From: Glandiceps talaboti
Taxonomy: Eukaryota > Hemichordata > Enteropneusta > Spengelidae
DNA: 64,000 nucleotides
Direction of reading: 5' to 3'
Assembly (NCBI RefSeq): GCF_964340395.1
Contig: NC_135566.1
Span: 11,224,501-11,288,500, forward strand
How positions within the stretch are numbered: position 1 is the first letter of the stretch; each line of letters begins with the position of its first letter. Shown in pieces: positions 61,080 to 64,000 of the stretch. The notes under the pieces are model-generated. The model had not been told where the DNA came from. It was given only the letters and a program-made list of their open reading frames with translations, and ran no database searches. The translations under genes and the position numbers were made by a program.

Positions 61080-61241
61080 CTCAAAACTTAGACCCAAATC
61101 AGGTGGACCGACGAACTCTTCACAAGATTTCTGAACAGAAACGAAGAGAATCATTAAAGCATTCCATTGATGTCCTAAAACGTGCTGTACCAGATTGTCG
61201 TGATCTTAGTGACCAAAGTCAACAGAATGTACTTCTTAGAG
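61080..61241 (+). CDS. bHLH exon: basic region, helix 1 and loop start (residues 1487-1540)
   Basis: Acceptor TATTTTACAG and donor GTGAGT; phase 1 on both sides, so it fits the 10431-14889 exon exactly. It encodes DPNQVDRRTLHKISEQKRRE, then SLKHSIDVLKRAVPDC and a polar loop. H1501, E1505 and R1509 form the His-Glu-Arg pattern of E-box (CACGTG) binding group-B bHLH proteins, and the EQKRR sequence is most like MLX/Mondo factors while the VPDC end of helix 1 recalls USF. Helix 2 and any leucine zipper must lie in exons beyond position 64000; I found none up to the edge. The pairing with the upstream giant exon rests on phase, strand and absence of another upstream candidate, not on a transcript. 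An independent gene starting here is possible but there is no good start codon. Confidence 0.8.
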
Positions 61242-61560
61242 GTGAGTACAAGATAATGTTATGCCGTCACCAAGGTTTGGAATGAGAGGTTGATATTTTA
61301 AATAAAACCCCAGTGAGTAAACATGGTGTCCCAAATTCTTGTCTCAGTTGAGAGTTAAATATATTCGACTGTACTGTATGCCATGGAATCAGTGTTTCTT
61401 TTCATACATCGAGAAATTCTGAAATTTTATCAGCACACCACATATTTCAATTGTTTTGCATATTTTTCAGTCACCCTTTTTTTTTTAGCTGAAAGAAGTA
61501 AGTTGTTAAAGTCAAAGAATGCATAAAGAATTGCTTTCTGGATATTTGACTTTCACTGTG

Positions 61561-61822
61561 GATGTAGTGTATTGAAAGTCCCAAGATGTAGTGTATTGAA
61601 AGTCCCAGGATGTAGTGTATTGAAAGTCCCAGGATGTAGTGTATTGAAAGTCCCAAGATGTAGTGTATTGAAAGTCCCAGGATGTAGTGTATTGAAAGTC
61701 CCAGGATGTAGTGTATTGAAAGTCCCAAGATGTAGTGTATTGAAAGTCCCAGGATGTAGTGTATTGAAAGTCCCAAGATGTAGTGTATTGAAAGTCACAG
61801 GATGTAGTGTATTGAAAGTCCG
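61561..61822 (+). repeat. 24-bp minisatellite, 11 units
   Basis: Unit GATGTAGTGTATTGAAAGTC plus CCAR. The last base of each unit follows a mostly A-G-G-A-G-G-A-G order, so there is a 72-bp higher-order period in part of the array. Frames open in both strands because 24 is a multiple of three. It lies 320 bp after the bHLH exon, in the next intron. Confidence 0.97.
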
Positions 61823-61899
61823 AGCCAAAACATCGTGAATCGCTGTATAACTTTATAAGAAATTTACTGATAAACCAACAGACTATTGGTATTCAAGAA

Positions 61900-61990
61900 T
61901 AATAATAATAATAATCTTTATTCGTCTGAAGAAATTCGGAAATTTGTCGCCACAAGAACAGTACCCTAGCAGCTACATGAATATCGATTA
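61900..61990 (-). mobile_element. 3' end of a retroelement on the minus strand
   Basis: (AAT)n followed by CTTTATTCGTCTGAAGAAAT is, read on the minus strand, a unique body ending ...GAATAAAG(ATT)n, the usual 3' terminus of many invertebrate SINE/LINE elements. Only about 90 bp is recognisable. Confidence 0.4.
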
Positions 61991-62792
61991 GATGAATCAT
62001 TAAACTTGATACGTACATTTTAATTGTGCAAGAATTGAAGTAGAATAAAAATTGTGCCACGTTTATGGATTCTCTTCTCTGACACTCACTGTCTGTTTTG
62101 AAAGTATTAAGGATAACACTGTTTTGCCCAGTTATTAAAGTTTCACAGATGACACTCTTTTGGTGCAGACAGATTTGATGGCTGTGAATATTAAACTTTT
62201 ATATCTGACTACTCTTCAATAATACGAATATTTCTTTTGTAAAAGATGTGTTGAAAAAATCTGAAAGCATTGAAAACTTTGCCATGTTTCAGCATGCAAA
62301 TCAGTGCTTATAAAACCATAAGCTTAACAGCTGTGCGATACTTTCACCTAAAATTCATAAATTTTAGTAATAAAATCTATTCTAGATGTTTGACCAGTCA
62401 AATTTGATGCTTCTTTTTGAGACGGCTGGTTAACAATGCAGCATGCTGCAATGTAGGTAGTGTACCCTAGTATCTGTTTACCCTCAAAATTTTAAAACTG
62501 CCAAAAAAAATTCCCAAATATTTGAGTACTTTTGAGACAGTGATATGCTTCTTATATTTTGGGTACAATACTGTTGTGGTTTTGTCTGTTTATCTTTTGA
62601 AAGAATTCTGTGAACTCTAAAACTTTCCTTCATCACCACAATTTCCTCCTGTAGGGCAATTTATGCGCATTTTAGTAATGAAGTAAGTAAATGGCCCCCA
62701 GTTAATGTTACATTTGATGCGGGAATACAAATTGAATTTATCCAGTAAATGGCTCTATTGCATTTTGCATCATATGGTGAAATGTTTGCTGT

Positions 62793-62796
<4 letters not shown>

Positions 62797-62840
<44 letters not shown>

Positions 62841-62898
62841 ACGCGCGTGCACGCGTGCGTGCATGCATGCATGCATGTGTGCGTGCGTACGTGCGTAT
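62797..62898. repeat. (GT)n and alternating GC/GT/AT tract
   Basis: (GT)n at 62797-62839 passes into GCACGCGCGTGCACGCGTGC, GCATGCATGC and GTGCGTGCGTACGTGCG, giving about 100 bp of nearly strict purine-pyrimidine alternation. Confidence 0.92.
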
Positions 62899-64000
62899 GA
62901 ATTCAGTCTAGGTTGCCAGGAGGTCAGGCATACAAACAAATATGAAGATTTAAGCTTTTTTTAGTACCAGATATTTTCCCACCTAACAGAAATTTAACAA
63001 AATGTTTGTTTTTCTGTCACTTTTTTACGTGTAACATTTCATTGTTATTTTTTACTTGAATCATAGGAGCATACCTCAGTCCTGAAGAGTTGATATGTCA
63101 AACTAAAACTAATTAAACAAATTGTTTTTTATCTGTATTTTATATGATATTTTATGAAATTCCATCTTTGTTAGACTGCCATTGCAGAAATAGACCTACA
63201 GTCTTGAAAATATGTCAAAATGGTTTTCCCGCCAAAAGCTATTGAAACAAATTCTTGTTTGATCAAATTTCTTGGCATTTCTCTAATTTTTTAGACAAAA
63301 ATTATAGAAACATAAGCATTTTAAGAGTTGCCGTCACTTCTGTCGTTTTAAAGGTAACCGCATTGACGAAAAAGATCAATATAAAAAGATGGTTTTTCAT
63401 GTCATTCTGCGTACATATCAGTGATAAGTCAAATGGTTATCAACAGACCAACCTGGTTGTTCTGAAAGCCTGAAATTGAAAATAGAAATGCATAACAAGA
63501 TGACTGATAGGTCCTCTTGACTTTAGAAATCTGAAAATAACCAAACCTTGAAAGTGTTTTACACAGAATTAGCTTCGACACTAAGAAATAGATGTTATAA
63601 TACATAGTGATGCTCTCCTATGGTTCTCGCTGTCTTCTAGAAAATTCATTAAAAAATCTGTGTAGCAGGGGAGTTGGAAAACCATTTGATGAATGACAGC
63701 TTGTTGCGTAGGACAGACATTTGGGATCTTGGTCTTCAATTAGGAATCTTAATGCACTTATTTCAAATGCCCAAACTCAAATAAGTACTCCGGCTTCCGT
63801 ACTACTTTTCTCCCTCGTTGAAGGATGTTTATGTCTTAGCTGCAGGAAATGAGAAGTCTTTTCAGTTTTTCAGCCTACTGATGAGGTACGCTGCTGAGCC
63901 ACACATGCACCGAGACGCCATCCCAACCTTTTACCGTCAAACACATCACAATTATCCTCAATTTAATACAGATAATCTGGTTGGATGTGATAATAGTGAA

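Larger units (their letters stand above)
61242..64000 (+). other. Next intron of the bHLH gene, runs off the window
   Basis: Starts GTGAGT after the bHLH exon. I find no phase-1 exon that could continue helix 2 before position 64000. Contents beside the listed repeats: unique AT-rich sequence. Confidence 0.6.

Noticed and set aside
61561-61822. CRISPR-like direct repeats
   Set aside because: Repeats are contiguous with no spacers, and the DNA is eukaryotic.
61471-61838. 8-residue repeat proteins on both strands (GLSIHYIL, KVPGCSVL)
   Set aside because: A 24-bp satellite read in three frames on two strands.
63865-63895. Possible micro-exon after TTTTTCAG at 63872-63879
   Set aside because: In the required phase the first codons include TGA, so it cannot continue the bHLH.

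Overview
This is AT-rich animal genomic DNA. Genes are split by GT-AG introns. The non-coding part is packed with (AT)n, (TATG)n, (GACA)n and (TC)n microsatellites, many minisatellites, a tRNA-type SINE and hairpin elements. The style fits a marine invertebrate such as a lophotrochozoan or an invertebrate deuterostome, but the sequence alone does not fix the phylum. There are no bacterial operons, CRISPR arrays or recognisable viral genes.

Layout. Positions 989-5734 (+) hold seven exons of a ciliary gene that I read as CFAP119/CCDC189, a central-pair (C1a projection) protein. It is complete at the 3' end and lacks only its N-terminal exon(s). Its introns carry a SINE, a hairpin transposon-like element and one member of a direct-repeat pair; the other member lies just past its 3' UTR. 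Positions 6.4-9.7 kb are intergenic. From about 9.76 to 10.43 kb there is a promoter-like or 5'-leader region with a TATA-like box, an NRF1-like site and a YY1-like site that overlaps a short upstream ORF.

The second gene dominates the window. A single 4,459-bp exon (10431-14889) encodes 1,486 residues of Q/N/P/S-rich, probably disordered protein with a basic nuclear-localisation-like cluster. It splices in phase 1, across an inferred 46,190-bp intron, to a 162-bp exon (61080-61241). That exon encodes the basic region, helix 1 and start of the loop of a group-B bHLH domain with the H-E-R DNA-contact pattern of the Max/MLX/USF/Mondo class. The rest of the bHLH lies beyond the right edge. I cannot assign this gene to a named family: its N-terminal part shows no Mondo conserved regions, T-box or PAS domain that I can recognise.

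The 46-kb intron has no convincing protein-coding gene. It contains at least ten minisatellites, several long microsatellites, a roughly 400-bp foldback palindrome, a second copy of the hairpin element, a possible decayed hammerhead-ribozyme motif and some non-repetitive stretches that may be regulatory. Four unrelated tandem arrays in this intron carry a CCAAT/ATTGG pentamer in almost every unit, which is the most curious intron-wide pattern.

The two genes lie in the same orientation and show no functional link.
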